The notes: a model not told the origin generated them from the letters alone. A stretch of DNA of 64,000 nucleotides from Aldehydirespirator sp965261105 (GCA_965261105.1 CBDHCM010000006.1:620001-684000), one strand, 5' to 3'; numbered from the stretch's first letter, positions 51,599-60,327 are shown. Translations and numbers: made by a program.

Positions 51599-51725
51599 GC
51601 TCAGGAGAAGCCGAACAGCGGCTGGGCGGAACTAGCGCTCAGGAGAAGCCGAACAGCGGGTGGCCGGGCGCTCAGGAGAAGCCGAACAGCGGCTGGGCGG
51701 ATCGAGCGCTCAGGAGAAGCCGAAC
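51599..51725 (-). repeat. Four copies of the 3' end of the membrane-protein gene
   Basis: TCAGGAGAAGCCGAAC begins at 51601, 51639, 51672 and 51710 (spacings 38, 33, 38). On the minus strand each copy reads the gene's final codons GFS and its stop, so the 3' end was duplicated three extra times beyond the stop. The copies add no start codon and do not form coupled ORFs. Confidence 0.85.
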
Positions 51726-53143
51726 GCAAGCGGGAAGACCACCACCACCCCGGCAGCCCACACCGCGTAGACCGGCGCGTAGGCCGTCTGCCAGCGCTCG
51801 AGTGCTGAGAACGGGCGACGGCCCCGCCAGAAGCCGGAATAGAGCCAGGCCGACCAGGCCAGGTTGACCAATAGCACCAGGTTCTCGCCCAAGGCCGCAA
51901 TCCGATTGGGGGTGGTGCCGAAGTCGGACAGGCGGCCCACGATGGCGCCCAGCACCAGCAGGTCGACGAGCAGGGCCGCGACCACGAGCGCCAGTTGCAG
52001 AATGTCGAACAGGCCGGCAGGGGCCTGCCGATCTCGGACCGCTATGGAGTAGATCGCTAGGCCAAGGATCAGCGCCAGTAGCAGGTCGAAGAAGATCAGC
52101 ACGCCCCGGCCGACGTCTATGCCCCTGCCGGTCAGGGCCACGGCGATGAGGAAAGCGGCCAGCAGTGCCGCGAACATCGGCGTGAACAGCCTCGTCAGCA
52201 CGGGGGCGATCCTCTCGAGCACGCCCTGTCTCGACTCGGCCAGCCACGCGGCCACCACCACGGTGCCGGCCGCTCCGCACGGCACCAGCCAGAGCCCGAT
52301 GAACTGGCCGGCGTCGAGTCCGATGGCGGCGAATATCCCTGCCGCGGACCCGGCGAAGACGCCGCCGCCGAGCGCGATCAGCCCGTAGTAGATGCACCAC
52401 TCGCCGGTGAAGCGCACGAAGTCCATCCGCTTTTCGTGGGAGCGCCAGTCGCCGGCTGCATGGGCGAACCCGACCACCAGCCACAGCAGGATGGGCAGGT
52501 GCAGCGCCGCGAGCATCTCCGTGTCGGGCACGTCCGAGCCTGGATCGAACGGGTAGACGTTGACGATCACCGCGGCCGCAACGAACGGCGCGGCCAGCAG
52601 GGCCCATCGCTTCGGGGCGAGCCTGCGCTTCCAGGCGAAGTATCCGGCCAGGAACGGCAGCACGAGCAGGCTGAGGTTGCGTGCGAAGAACTGGTCGAAG
52701 TTCTCGAGTTCGAGGCCGAACAACTCGGGCGCCTTGACGGCGACCGCGGCCGCGCACGCCAGAGAGCCCATGGCGACGAACTCGCGCCTGGCCTCGACGT
52801 TGCCGGCCTCGGCCGCCGGCCCCAGCCTCTGCCACAGCCCCCCGGGCTGATCGCCGGCGTCCTCTGCGTGCTTCTCGGCGTCCTCTGTGGGCTTCTCGGC
52901 GTCCTCTGCGTGCTCGTCGACGGTCTCCACCTGTTCGCCGGCGGCCTCCGATCGCTCGCCGCGTTCTGTCTCGTCGGTGCGGGGCATGGTCGCGATCGCC
53001 TCGTCGAGCGCCCCTACCCGTTTGGCCGCGATCAGGAAGGCCTCGTCGGGGGTCAGTCCCGCGTGAGCGATCTCGGCGAGCTGGTCTCGCAGACGGCTCT
53101 CGAGCCCGTCCGCCTCGGCGGCATCAGCTCCCCGGCGGCGCAC
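51710..53143 (-). CDS. Polytopic membrane protein with permease-prefix-like N-terminus
   Basis: A 477-residue protein. The first 50 residues (ESRLRDQLAEIAHAGLTPDE, AFLIAAKRVGALDEAIA) resemble the prefix domain found before some DUF4153-like membrane proteins. An acidic repetitive linker follows (HAEDAEKPTEDAEKHAEDA), then about ten hydrophobic segments. The prefix homology extends upstream of the GTG at 53143 (EFAAWIGEW) without another start codon before an in-frame stop, so the true start may have been lost. Function unknown. Confidence 0.65.
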   Translation of the reverse strand: MRRRGADAAEADGLESRLRDQLAEIAHAGLTPDEAFLIAAKRVGALDEAIATMPRTDETERGERSEAAGEQVETVDEHAEDAEKPTEDAEKHAEDAGDQPGGLWQRLGPAAEAGNVEARREFVAMGSLACAAAVAVKAPELFGLELENFDQFFARNLSLLVLPFLAGYFAWKRRLAPKRWALLAAPFVAAAVIVNVYPFDPGSDVPDTEMLAALHLPILLWLVVGFAHAAGDWRSHEKRMDFVRFTGEWCIYYGLIALGGGVFAGSAAGIFAAIGLDAGQFIGLWLVPCGAAGTVVVAAWLAESRQGVLERIAPVLTRLFTPMFAALLAAFLIAVALTGRGIDVGRGVLIFFDLLLALILGLAIYSIAVRDRQAPAGLFDILQLALVVAALLVDLLVLGAIVGRLSDFGTTPNRIAALGENLVLLVNLAWSAWLYSGFWRGRRPFSALERWQTAYAPVYAVWAAGVVVVFPLAFGFS

Positions 53144-53231
53144 ACGAGCCCGCCACTCGCCGATCCACGCTGCGAACTCGTCATCGTCGTCGATTCACAC
53201 AAGCTAGCCGCCAGACCCCGGTGCAGACGTG

Positions 53232-53522
53232 CTAGCTGCCGCTGTGTTCCTCGTCTCCCTGACCGCCATGTTCGTCTCGGCCGACTTCGGGGTGGGCGCT
53301 CCAGGTCTGGAACTGTTCACCGTTGGCGGGGAGGAAGATCTCGCCGGTTTGACCTGCTGGGAGGTCTCCCGGCGTGGTGGGGCCGAGCTCGACCCCGTTC
53401 GAGAGGTGGACTTCGATCCGCACCTGGTCGAGAAGGTCGTCGGTTGTGTTCTCGACGGTGCCGACGAATGCGTCCTGGTCGGGGTCGTAGGTGAGGAGGA
53501 GCCGGGCGCCGGCTCGGGTCAT
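53232..53522 (-). CDS. Small FxLYD-like secreted or structural protein, hypothetical
   Basis: A 96-residue frame. LLLTYDPDQDAFVGTVENTT and VRIEVHLSNGVELGPTTPGD resemble a beta-sandwich (FxLYD-like) domain that recurs in actinobacterial proteins. ATG at 53522 (MTRAGARLLLTY) is the natural start; 53627 is an alternative. No signal peptide is clear. Confidence 0.6.
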   Translation of the reverse strand: MTRAGARLLLTYDPDQDAFVGTVENTTDDLLDQVRIEVHLSNGVELGPTTPGDLPAGQTGEIFLPANGEQFQTWSAHPEVGRDEHGGQGDEEHSGS

Positions 53523-53711
53523 GCCTTGGCTCCTTGGCCGTGCTGCTGAGCTATCGCTGGAGCACGCCGTATCGACCGATGCGGGCGCTGCGGGATGACC
53601 GGTGAGTTGCTCATTCATGCGCTCCATAACCTAAGGCGGTCCGCGACCTGAGCCATCGTATGGAATGAGGTGGCACAACCCCGGACCGTGGCTCACCGGC
53701 GGGAGGCGGCG

Positions 53712-54152
53712 ATGGACCAGTTCATGCAGGCGGCGATCGATGAGGCGTTGAGGGGTCGGGCCGAGGGCGGCATCCCGATCGGGGCGGTGCTCGTGCACGG
53801 CGGCGAGATCATCGGCCGGGGCCACAACCGGCGGGTGCAGATGGGCTCGGCCATCCGCCACGGCGAGACCGACGCCCTGGAGAACGCCGGACGGCTCCCG
53901 GCGGGCGTCTACCGCGACTCGGTGATGTACACCACGCTGTCGCCGTGCGCGATGTGCACCGGGGCGATCCTGCTGTACGGCATCGGCGAGGTGGTGGTGG
54001 GCGAGAACCGCACGTTCATGGGCGAGGAGGCCCTGCTGGCCGAGCGGGGCGTGAGGGTCACCGTGCTCGACGACGAGACGTGCGTGGCCATCATGCGGGA
54101 CTTCATCGCGGCCGAGCCCCACCTCTGGAACGAGGACATCGGCGAGGACTAG
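53712..54152 (+). CDS. Cytosine/nucleoside deaminase (yeast FCY1-like)
   Basis: A 146-residue zinc deaminase with IRHGETDALENAG (His and catalytic Glu) and LSPCAMCTGAILLYGI (PCxxC zinc ligands). The C-terminal FMGEEALLAERGV and EPHLWNEDIGED region is like fungal-type cytosine deaminases, which convert cytosine to uracil. ATG at 53712 (MDQFMQAAIDEAL) is chosen by homology over 53670. Complete by length. Confidence 0.87.
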   Translation: MDQFMQAAIDEALRGRAEGGIPIGAVLVHGGEIIGRGHNRRVQMGSAIRHGETDALENAGRLPAGVYRDSVMYTTLSPCAMCTGAILLYGIGEVVVGENRTFMGEEALLAERGVRVTVLDDETCVAIMRDFIAAEPHLWNEDIGED

Positions 54153-54250
54153 CCCGCCGGGGTCGGGTCCGAGCGCAAGTTGGCCTCGAACGCGTGGCGC
54201 ACCTTCTCGAAGCCGGGCTTGCAAATTCCCTGGATCTCGATGCCCCCATC
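54149..54250 (-). pseudogene. Start of a class C beta-lactamase-like hydrolase, fragment
   Basis: The minus frame reads IEIQGICKPGFEKVRHAFEA then NLRSDPTPAG and stops. That is the first strand and helix common in serine hydrolases of the beta-lactamase/transpeptidase family in actinobacteria. The SxxK catalytic region is absent. Confidence 0.4.
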
Positions 54251-54321
54251 ATGGCGCGGTGTGCCTGCCGCGGCTACGGCGGCGTGGCGCGGTGCCGTGC
54301 CACGATGTGCGTCGTGGTTGC

Positions 54322-54399
54322 GACGGCGAGGCGTCGTTGGTGTCGGGCAGCCTGTTCATCATCGATGGCGGCCTGACCGCCCAGACCCCTCTCCCGTGA
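54322..54399 (+). pseudogene. Short-chain dehydrogenase C-terminal shard
   Basis: DGEASLVSGSLFIIDGGLTAQT is the typical SDR C-terminal strand (V-x-G-x-x-x-x-x-DGG). It matches the tail of the SDR remnant at 55580 almost exactly (SGSLFTIDGGLTAQTP). Nothing upstream encodes the rest. Confidence 0.6.
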
Positions 54400-54425
54400 G
54401 CTTGCACCGCACGCTGCGCCGCGTG

Positions 54426-54854
54426 TCAGAGGAGGAGGGCGATCGTCAGCGGCACCGACATCGAGACCGCGAACCCGAGCAGCACAGCCGCCATCCATCG
54501 AGTGTGCTTGGCCAGCGTGAGCTGCAGTTCGGCGAACCCGGTTTGAACCTCGCCCTTGAGCTTGGACAGTTCCCGGTTGGTCTCGTCGATGCGGGCTCCC
54601 TGCCTCAACTCGGAGGCTGCCATCTGGGCCATGAGCCGCCCCTCGGTCTCCTTGAGCTCCCCGTGAAGCATCTTCTCGCTGGCCTTGAGTTCGCGCTGGA
54701 GCAGCCTCTCGCTGGCCTTGACGTCGTCCTTGGTGGCGACTTGGTCCCACCCGCTCGGGGGTAGCTGCTCCATGAGGGTCCTCGCTGCGTCCTGGCCGAT
54801 CGCGTCGGTCAGCTGGCTGTACATCGTCGTGCGTTGTGTCTCGGTCATCGCCAT
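54426..54854 (-). CDS. Coiled-coil protein with C-terminal membrane helix (paralogue 1)
   Basis: A 142-residue protein. The N-terminal part holds DAARTLMEQLPPSGWDQVAT, then a long charged coiled coil (ERLLQRELKASEKMLHGELK) and a C-terminal helix (WMAAVLLGFAVSMSVPLTIA). The QLPPSGWDQVATK block is shared with the protein at 56224. The topology recalls DUF1640-type coiled-coil membrane proteins. Both copies lie beside SDR shards, as if they mark a repeat locus. Function unknown. Confidence 0.7.
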   Translation of the reverse strand: MAMTETQRTTMYSQLTDAIGQDAARTLMEQLPPSGWDQVATKDDVKASERLLQRELKASEKMLHGELKETEGRLMAQMAASELRQGARIDETNRELSKLKGEVQTGFAELQLTLAKHTRWMAAVLLGFAVSMSVPLTIALLL

Positions 54855-55094
54855 GGTGGCGCCCCCTCTACTCGATAATACTCTCGATTAGCGGGGAGCC
54901 TCCAAAGGTGGTCCCGATTCACTGGCGACCACGCTGTGATGGTTTTAGTGCACTGGACGATACCGGTAGCAGCACCCTATCATGAAGCGACTTGAAAAAT
55001 CAAAGCACGGCGGTAGGGTGAATCTGTAGCCCCGAAGCGAAGCGGTCGCCGTGGCTTCTAGTCCCGTCATCCGCCGAACCGCAGGAGGGTCCTG

Positions 55095-55559
55095 ATGTTG
55101 CGATCCAAGCAGAGGGCATCGAACCAGAAGGCAATGGACACGCAGGAGCAGGAAGCCGTCGCCGGTGCCAGGGACGCGCTGGCCCGGGTGATTGCGGACG
55201 GCAGTCACACTGACCGTTCTCGCGCCATCGAAGCCATCAGAGCGGTCGACCGGGGCTGGCGCGACCGATGCGAGGAGTACTCCGTGACCCACCGGCTGGG
55301 GAGGGTCTACGACGCCAGGTTCGACCTGCTGGGGAGTTTCGCAGAGAACACCGACAAGCTGCCGTCTGCGGCTTCCAGCCAGATGCAGGCGGCCCTGTAT
55401 GCCCTCGACCACCTCGCCAGTGTCCTGTTGACCCGTCTGGCTGATGTAGGAGTGGCCATCTACCCAACGATGGACGCCCCTTCAGGTGAGATCCTGGAAC
55501 TGCCGAGACCCGAGAGGGACGCCGTGCTCGACGCCATCGAGCAAGGCACCACCGACTGA
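55095..55559 (+). CDS. Hypothetical 154-residue helical protein
   Basis: ATG at 55095 follows AGGAGGGTCCTG. The protein is charged and helical (EQEAVAGARDALARVIADG, RAVDRGWRDRCEEYSVTHRL, MQAALYALDHLASVLLTRLA), with no signal peptide or known domain. Codon use and length suggest it is real. Unrecognised. Confidence 0.6.
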   Translation: MLRSKQRASNQKAMDTQEQEAVAGARDALARVIADGSHTDRSRAIEAIRAVDRGWRDRCEEYSVTHRLGRVYDARFDLLGSFAENTDKLPSAASSQMQAALYALDHLASVLLTRLADVGVAIYPTMDAPSGEILELPRPERDAVLDAIEQGTTD

Positions 55560-55579
55560 CTCCCCGAGCCCATCCAACC

Positions 55580-56034
55580 CTCACCTTCGCCGCTAACGTC
55601 GGCTCGACCTCCGGCCGCGTCTGCGACCACGGCATGGCCGTGTACAACGCGTCCAAGGCGGCGGTGCACGGACTGACCCGCTCGGTCGCCATCGACCACG
55701 GCGCTGAGGGCATCCGCTGCAACGCAGTGCTGCCGGGCTGGATCGCCACACCGATGGCCGACTCTGTCTTCGATGTGGCCGCCGATCCGGTGGCGGCCCG
55801 GGCCGCGACGGTGGAGCGTCATCCGGTGGGTCGCCTGGGCCGCGACGGTGGAGCGTCATCCGGTGGGTCGCCTGGGCCGCGACGGTGGAGCGTCATCCGG
55901 TGGGTCGCCTGGGCCGCCCGCAGGACGTGGCCGCTCTAGTGCTGTGGCTGGCCGGCGACGAGGCGTCGTTCGTGTCTGGCAGCCTGTTCACCATCGACGG
56001 CGGCCTGACCGCCCAGACCCCCATCCCTGCCTGA
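55580..56034 (+). pseudogene. Short-chain dehydrogenase remnant broken by a 37-bp triplication
   Basis: Residues include VYNASKAAVHGLTRSVAID (YxxxK active site) and IRCNAVLPGWIATPM, then a tail GDEASFVSGSLFTIDGGLTA in another frame. The cofactor-binding N-terminus is missing. At 55801-55915 a 37-base unit is repeated three times and shifts the frame between the active site and the tail, so the gene cannot encode an intact enzyme. Confidence 0.75.
55801..55915 (+). repeat. 37-bp x3 tandem repeat inside the SDR remnant
   Basis: GGCCGCGACGGTGGAGCGTC begins units at 55801, 55838 and 55875. The unit is not a multiple of three, so two extra copies shift the frame. The units look identical at base level, implying recent expansion. 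Confidence 0.9.
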
Positions 56035-56090
56035 GCTTTGCTCGCCTTCCATTGAGATGCTCGGAATTGTATTTGCCATCATCAGTTAGG

Positions 56091-56119
56091 TTGAAATAAC
56101 AGATACGAGGGTGTAGAGT
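56091..56119 (+). promoter_or_regulatory. Candidate sigma-70-type promoter
   Basis: TTGAAA (56091-56096) and TAGAGT (56114-56119) are separated by 17 bases in an AT-richer patch upstream of the coiled-coil gene at 56224. It would give a leader of about 100 bases. Confidence 0.4.
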
Positions 56120-56223
56120 AGTCACGCTTGTCGCGTTGGGCCCTCGTGGCCTGACCGGCGGCCTCGGAGCAGCCCCCACGGGCGCCCCCAGCCGATCAAT
56201 CTCGAACGGACGGAGGTCTCGCG

Positions 56224-56643
56224 GTGGCCGCGACCCAAGCACAGCGCGCCGCGCTGTACACAAGCCTGGTGGACTCGATGGGCGAAGAAGCCGCAGACAC
56301 CCTCATGGACCAGCTCCCGCCCAGCGGCTGGGACCAGGTCGCCACGAAGGAGGACCTCGCCGGAGTCGAGCTGCGCTTGAGGGCCGCCTTCACGGAGGCG
56401 ATCGCTGAGACCAACGTCAAGCTCGCCGAGAGTCGCGCAAGCCTTGTCGAGAGCCACGGCAAGCTCGTCGAGAGCTCTGCCGAGTTGCGAGTCGAGATGC
56501 ACGACGGCTTCGCTCAGGCGGCCAAGGAGCGAGCCGAGATCATCAAGAGCCAGGCCAAGCAGCTCTACGTCATCGTCTCCACCATCGCAGTGGCCACCAT
56601 CTCGATCTGGATAGCCCTCTTCACCGCAGCGGCCGGTGCCTGA
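56224..56643 (+). CDS. Coiled-coil protein with C-terminal membrane helix (paralogue 2)
   Basis: A 139-residue paralogue of the protein at 54426 with the shared block DTLMDQLPPSGWDQVATKED. It continues with a coiled coil (KLAESRASLVESHGKLVESS) and ends in a C-terminal helix (LYVIVSTIAVATISIWIALF). GTG start at 56224 after GGAGG. Only the N-terminal block is strongly conserved between the paralogues, suggesting it is the functional or partner-binding part. Function unknown. Confidence 0.7.
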   Translation: MAATQAQRAALYTSLVDSMGEEAADTLMDQLPPSGWDQVATKEDLAGVELRLRAAFTEAIAETNVKLAESRASLVESHGKLVESSAELRVEMHDGFAQAAKERAEIIKSQAKQLYVIVSTIAVATISIWIALFTAAAGA

Positions 56644-56761
56644 CCGGTTGGCCCCGTCGACTCCCTTGAGAACCCGTGCGCCCCGTGCCGATGTCCACCC
56701 GGGCGAAGCGGCTGTGGATCGTGAAGCGCAGCGCGCGGCTGTAATCGGGCATCATGGAGGC

Positions 56762-57448
56762 GTGAACGTGACGACGTTGAACCGACGGGTGTACTCCCTT
56801 GCGGACGCGGCCGAGATTCTTCGGATCAGCCCGAGCACGCTTGCGTGGTGGCTTGAGGGAGGCAGGCGCGGGAAGCGCGAGTACCCACCAGTGATCCGCA
56901 GCGAGCCAACCGGCGAACGGAGTCTCACTTGGGCTGAGTTCGTCGAGGCTGGCCTACTTCGCCAGTATCGGCGGGACCTCGGTGTGCGGCTCTACGCGAT
57001 AAGGGCCTTCATCGCTTCGCTCCGGGGTGAGCTGGGGGTAGAGCATCCGCTTGCCCACGCCGGTCCGTGGGTCGGCGAAGGACCGCGGCTGTTGATGCGC
57101 TTCCAGGAAGAGTGTGGTCTGCCAGCGGATTTGTGGCTCATCGCTCACGTGACGGGCCAGCTAGTGCTCCTGCCGGCGGCGGACTCGTTCGTGCGGCGCG
57201 TCGAGTGGGAGGGCGACCTGCCCGCGGCGTGGAGGCCCCACGACGACACCAGTTCGCCGGTGCGTTGCCGTCCGGGACGGCGGTTCGGTCGCCCCGCCAT
57301 TGGCGGCATCAGCACCGCTGCGATCTTCGAGCACGTGGACGGTGGCGAGTCTGAGGACGAGGTGGCCGTTCAGTTCGGTCTCACTCTGGAGAACGTTCGC
57401 TGGGCGGTCGCCTACGAGACGTCCCGGACTACGCCGCTCGCCGCGTGA
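56762..57448 (+). CDS. HTH plus DUF433-type antitoxin-like protein, copy 1
   Basis: A 228-residue protein. A MerR-like helix-turn-helix starts it (VYSLADAAEILRISPSTLAW), followed by a middle domain and a C-terminal DUF433-like helix bundle (GGESEDEVAVQFGLTLENVR). Such proteins are antitoxins to PIN-like (DUF5615/VapC45-like) toxins. GTG at 56762 matches the length of copy 2; GTG 56768 is better spaced from GGAGG. Its stop overlaps the next gene by GTGA. Copy 2 at 60328 is the same length and highly similar. Confidence 0.8.
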   Translation: MNVTTLNRRVYSLADAAEILRISPSTLAWWLEGGRRGKREYPPVIRSEPTGERSLTWAEFVEAGLLRQYRRDLGVRLYAIRAFIASLRGELGVEHPLAHAGPWVGEGPRLLMRFQEECGLPADLWLIAHVTGQLVLLPAADSFVRRVEWEGDLPAAWRPHDDTSSPVRCRPGRRFGRPAIGGISTAAIFEHVDGGESEDEVAVQFGLTLENVRWAVAYETSRTTPLAA

Positions 57449-57957
57449 GACAGGCCACTGTCCGCTACTACTTCGACGCCGATGATCATCGTGAAGGCAC
57501 CCGAGGGGCCAGTCGTGGAAAGGGTCAGACCCAGCCCCACCGACAGAGCACCCCCAGTATGAGTGTCTTGGGACTCGGCAAGGTCGTCGCCGCGCTGCGT
57601 CCCGACGCGACCTACCCAGGAGATCCTGGCGACGTTATTCACAGGCGCCGGCGGCCTCCGTGCGCAATATCGAGTGCGGACGTCGACGATGTCGACTGGA
57701 TTCCGCGTGTCGCTGCCGACGGCATGATTGCGATCTCCCGGGATGCGCAGATATCGCGACGCATCGCCGAGGTGGAAGCGGTAGTCCAGCACCGAGCGCG
57801 ACTTGTCGTCTTAAGCAGCGCCGACGCTCGGACCGTGTGGGGGCAGCTTGAAGTCCTCATGTGCCAGTGGCGGCGAATCGAACAGCTCGTAGGCCTGCCG
57901 GGCCCGCTCGTAGACCGGGCTAATCGCACACAGTTGAGCCCTTTGCGGTTGCCGTGA
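57445..57957 (+). CDS. PIN-like (VapC45/DUF5615-type) toxin with a 27-residue insert
   Basis: A 170-residue protein beginning VRQATVRYYFDAD, the metal-binding start of PIN-like toxins. It continues with GKVVAALRPDATYPGDPG, MIAISRDAQISRRIAEVE and MCQWRRIEQLVGLPGP. Right after FDAD an 81-base in-frame insert (DHREGTRGASRGKG and beyond) is present that copy 2 lacks (FDADVLGLGK). An insert beside the catalytic Asp may disable or alter the toxin. Confidence 0.75.
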   Translation: MRQATVRYYFDADDHREGTRGASRGKGQTQPHRQSTPSMSVLGLGKVVAALRPDATYPGDPGDVIHRRRRPPCAISSADVDDVDWIPRVAADGMIAISRDAQISRRIAEVEAVVQHRARLVVLSSADARTVWGQLEVLMCQWRRIEQLVGLPGPLVDRANRTQLSPLRLP

Positions 57958-57986
57958 CGAATGAGGGCCCGCGATCGTCAGGTGCG

Positions 57987-58688
57987 CTACGCGGACGGGC
58001 ACGAGCGACGCCCGCGGCTGAGGAGCACTACGGCTGCGGCCGCTGTCAGGGACACCATCGCAAGGACCTGTGTTCCGCAGCCGGTGGACGCTGCCGGGGC
58101 GTGCGGTCGTTGCTCGCCTCGCGTGGACGGTGTGTGGTCGGGCCGCTGGCGTGTCGGGCGATGGGAACGTTCGGATGAGTCGCCGTGCTCGATCCATTCC
58201 TCTAGGCGCTCCTTGGCGTCCCATGACTTGTCGAGGAGATGGTGGAGGGTGCTGTGCAGATAGCGATGCTCGGAGGCGTCGGCGAGGGCCATCAGCTCGA
58301 TGTTCTCGTTCAGTCCGGCGATGGTGAGGTTGGCCGACCCGACTAGGAAGGCCTGCGGAGCTCCGGTGCTATCGCAGGCCGCCCAGACCTTGAGGTGGGC
58401 CTCCGAGCGCCCCTGGCTGGAGCGCTTGGTGCGGTACCAGTTGCGCACATTTACGTCGGTGCGGCTCACGAAGGCGAGGGCTGCGGAGCGGTCGCGGTCG
58501 GTGGCTAGGGCGAAGTTGCGGCTCTTCATGTCGCCGATGAACAGAGTGACGGGCCGTCCGCGGGAGCGCTGGGCGAGCCACGCGATCCCCGCGACGCTCG
58601 CCGACCACACGCACACCACCAGCGGCCCGGTCGGATGTGCAGCCAGGAACCGCTCCACCCGATCCGCCGCACCGGTCCCGATAGCCAT
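57987..58688 (-). CDS. PLD-like domain protein with C-terminal helix
   Basis: A 233-residue protein. The HxK motif lies in EAHLKVWAACD and is followed by FLVGSANLTIAGLNEN, a single HKD-type half-site as in PLD-family nucleases that dimerise. A basic linker and a C-terminal hydrophobic segment (VLAMVSLTAAAAVVLLS) follow. ATG at 58688. It is divergent from the EVK-motif gene, and the 68-base gap between them is a probable shared promoter. Proposed role: nuclease or lipase in defence; only the domain is seen. Confidence 0.7.
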   Translation of the reverse strand: MAIGTGAADRVERFLAAHPTGPLVVCVWSASVAGIAWLAQRSRGRPVTLFIGDMKSRNFALATDRDRSAALAFVSRTDVNVRNWYRTKRSSQGRSEAHLKVWAACDSTGAPQAFLVGSANLTIAGLNENIELMALADASEHRYLHSTLHHLLDKSWDAKERLEEWIEHGDSSERSHRPTRQRPDHTPSTRGEQRPHAPAASTGCGTQVLAMVSLTAAAAVVLLSRGRRSCPSA

Positions 58689-58756
58689 GAGCAAGGGATT
58701 CTATGCTTCGATACTGTTGATTGTTGCGGCTATCGGGTCGTGCCGAGGGGGCTAGC

Positions 58757-60136
58757 GTGGCTCCGAAACTTGGGGCTGCACCGGGAGGGACTGTGGACTT
58801 CGAGGCTCAACCGGCACGACTGATTCCCGTGGCGGGTATTTCCGGCTCCAAGGAGGCTGAGGCTCGCGCCACGTCTGCGCTGTTGGCGGTGTTGACGATC
58901 GTGCGGCCGTTCTCGAAGGCGCTGCTCACGCCGATGGGGGCCACCCGGGCTGGCAGGGCGACGGTCGAGGCGTTCACCGAAGTCGCTTACGACACCCCGG
59001 ACGGGCGCACGGTGCGACCGGACGGACTCGTGCGGGTTTCGTTCGGCCGCATGAGGTTCGAGGCCCTGGTCGAGGTGAAGACCGGCGACGCCAAGCTCGA
59101 CGCGGAACAGATCAACGCGTATATCGAGATCGCTCGCCTGAACAACCATGATTGCCTGATCACCATCTCCAATGAGATCGCACCGTCGCCGGGTGTTCAT
59201 CCGACCGACGGATTGCGGTTGAGGTCGAACTCCAAGGTTCAGGTTCACCACATGTCGTGGACGATGATCCTTGCCGAGGCGGTCAAGGAGCACACGCATC
59301 GTGGCGTGGATGACCCGGAGCAGGCATGGATCCTCAACGAGCTGATCCGATATCTCGAGCATCCGAACTCGGGCGCGTTGGCGTTCTCCGACATGGGCGC
59401 CAACTGGACGGCGGTGCGCGACGGCGCACGGGAGGGAACCCTCGACCGACGAGACAGCGCCGTTGTGGAGGTCTGTCAGCGTTGGGACCAGCTCCTGAGG
59501 TATGCGGCGCTGAAGCTGGGCGTCGAGATCGGTTCGGACGTGCAGGAGGTCATACCGAAGGCGCATCGTGATGATGTGCAGCAGCGCAACCGGGCCTTCG
59601 TCGAGTCTGTTTGCGGCGACGGCACCCTCTCCGGGACGCTCCGTGTGCCCGACGCGATCGCTGACATGACCGTCACCGCCGATTTGCGGGCCCGTCTCGT
59701 GACGACGAGTGCTGGGTTCGATGCTCCCCGCGACCGGGGTGGCAGGGCTCGCGTCACCTGGTTCACCAGGCAGTTGCGTGAAACCGAGGGGTCACTGATC
59801 GTCGAGACGTATGCCCATGGAGCCAGAGCGCCTGTCGTCGCGACTTTGGAACAGCTGCTCCAAGACCCGAGGGCCGGGCTCGGTGAGTCCCGGAAGGATC
59901 CTGTCCGGTTTCGTGTGCTGCGACGCTCAGAGATGGGGCATGGCCGGCGCTCCGCCCGCAGGCCCGGCTTCATCGACGGGATCCTCGATGCCGTGACGGT
60001 CTTCTACGGCGACGTCCTCCAGAACCTCCGAGCCGTCACGCCAGCGGCGCCGCGCCTCGAATGCCGTCCCGACGCGGAGTCCGAGAGCGCTGGGCCCTCA
60101 GCGGATCAGCAACTCTCAACGCAGCCGCCTCGCTAG
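58757..60136 (+). CDS. Restriction-endonuclease-like fold protein (EVK motif), conserved hypothetical
   Basis: A 459-residue protein. After KEAEARATSALLAVLTIVR and RPDGLVRV comes the segment FEALVEVKTGDAKLDAEQIN, which fits the D...ExK metal-binding core of PD-(D/E)XK nucleases. The remainder is all-alpha/beta without a known name. I recall similar conserved proteins in streptomycetes, uncharacterised. GTG at 58757 has GAGGGG six bases upstream. Its pairing with a divergent PLD-like gene between two toxin modules suggests a defence role. Confidence 0.65.
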   Translation: MAPKLGAAPGGTVDFEAQPARLIPVAGISGSKEAEARATSALLAVLTIVRPFSKALLTPMGATRAGRATVEAFTEVAYDTPDGRTVRPDGLVRVSFGRMRFEALVEVKTGDAKLDAEQINAYIEIARLNNHDCLITISNEIAPSPGVHPTDGLRLRSNSKVQVHHMSWTMILAEAVKEHTHRGVDDPEQAWILNELIRYLEHPNSGALAFSDMGANWTAVRDGAREGTLDRRDSAVVEVCQRWDQLLRYAALKLGVEIGSDVQEVIPKAHRDDVQQRNRAFVESVCGDGTLSGTLRVPDAIADMTVTADLRARLVTTSAGFDAPRDRGGRARVTWFTRQLRETEGSLIVETYAHGARAPVVATLEQLLQDPRAGLGESRKDPVRFRVLRRSEMGHGRRSARRPGFIDGILDAVTVFYGDVLQNLRAVTPAAPRLECRPDAESESAGPSADQQLSTQPPR

Positions 60137-60327
60137 CTAAGCGACTCGGAGTCGACATCTCGGGACACGCCTGTGCTGGCTGCGGTCGCCCCGCGTCCGC
60201 AAGCGGCCATTCTCGGCTGTTCCCGCGCAGGAAGGCTGTGTGTCCAAGACCGAGGTCGTGCTGCTTCGGCGCGTGGCTGTGGTGGTGTCGAGTCGCCCGC
60301 GGCGTGTTAGTCGGGCATCATGGAGGT

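Noticed and set aside
51599..51725. Micro-ORF ladder after the membrane-protein gene
   Set aside because: The repeats copy the 3' end and stop only; no start codon overlaps the stops, so no coupled ORFs form.
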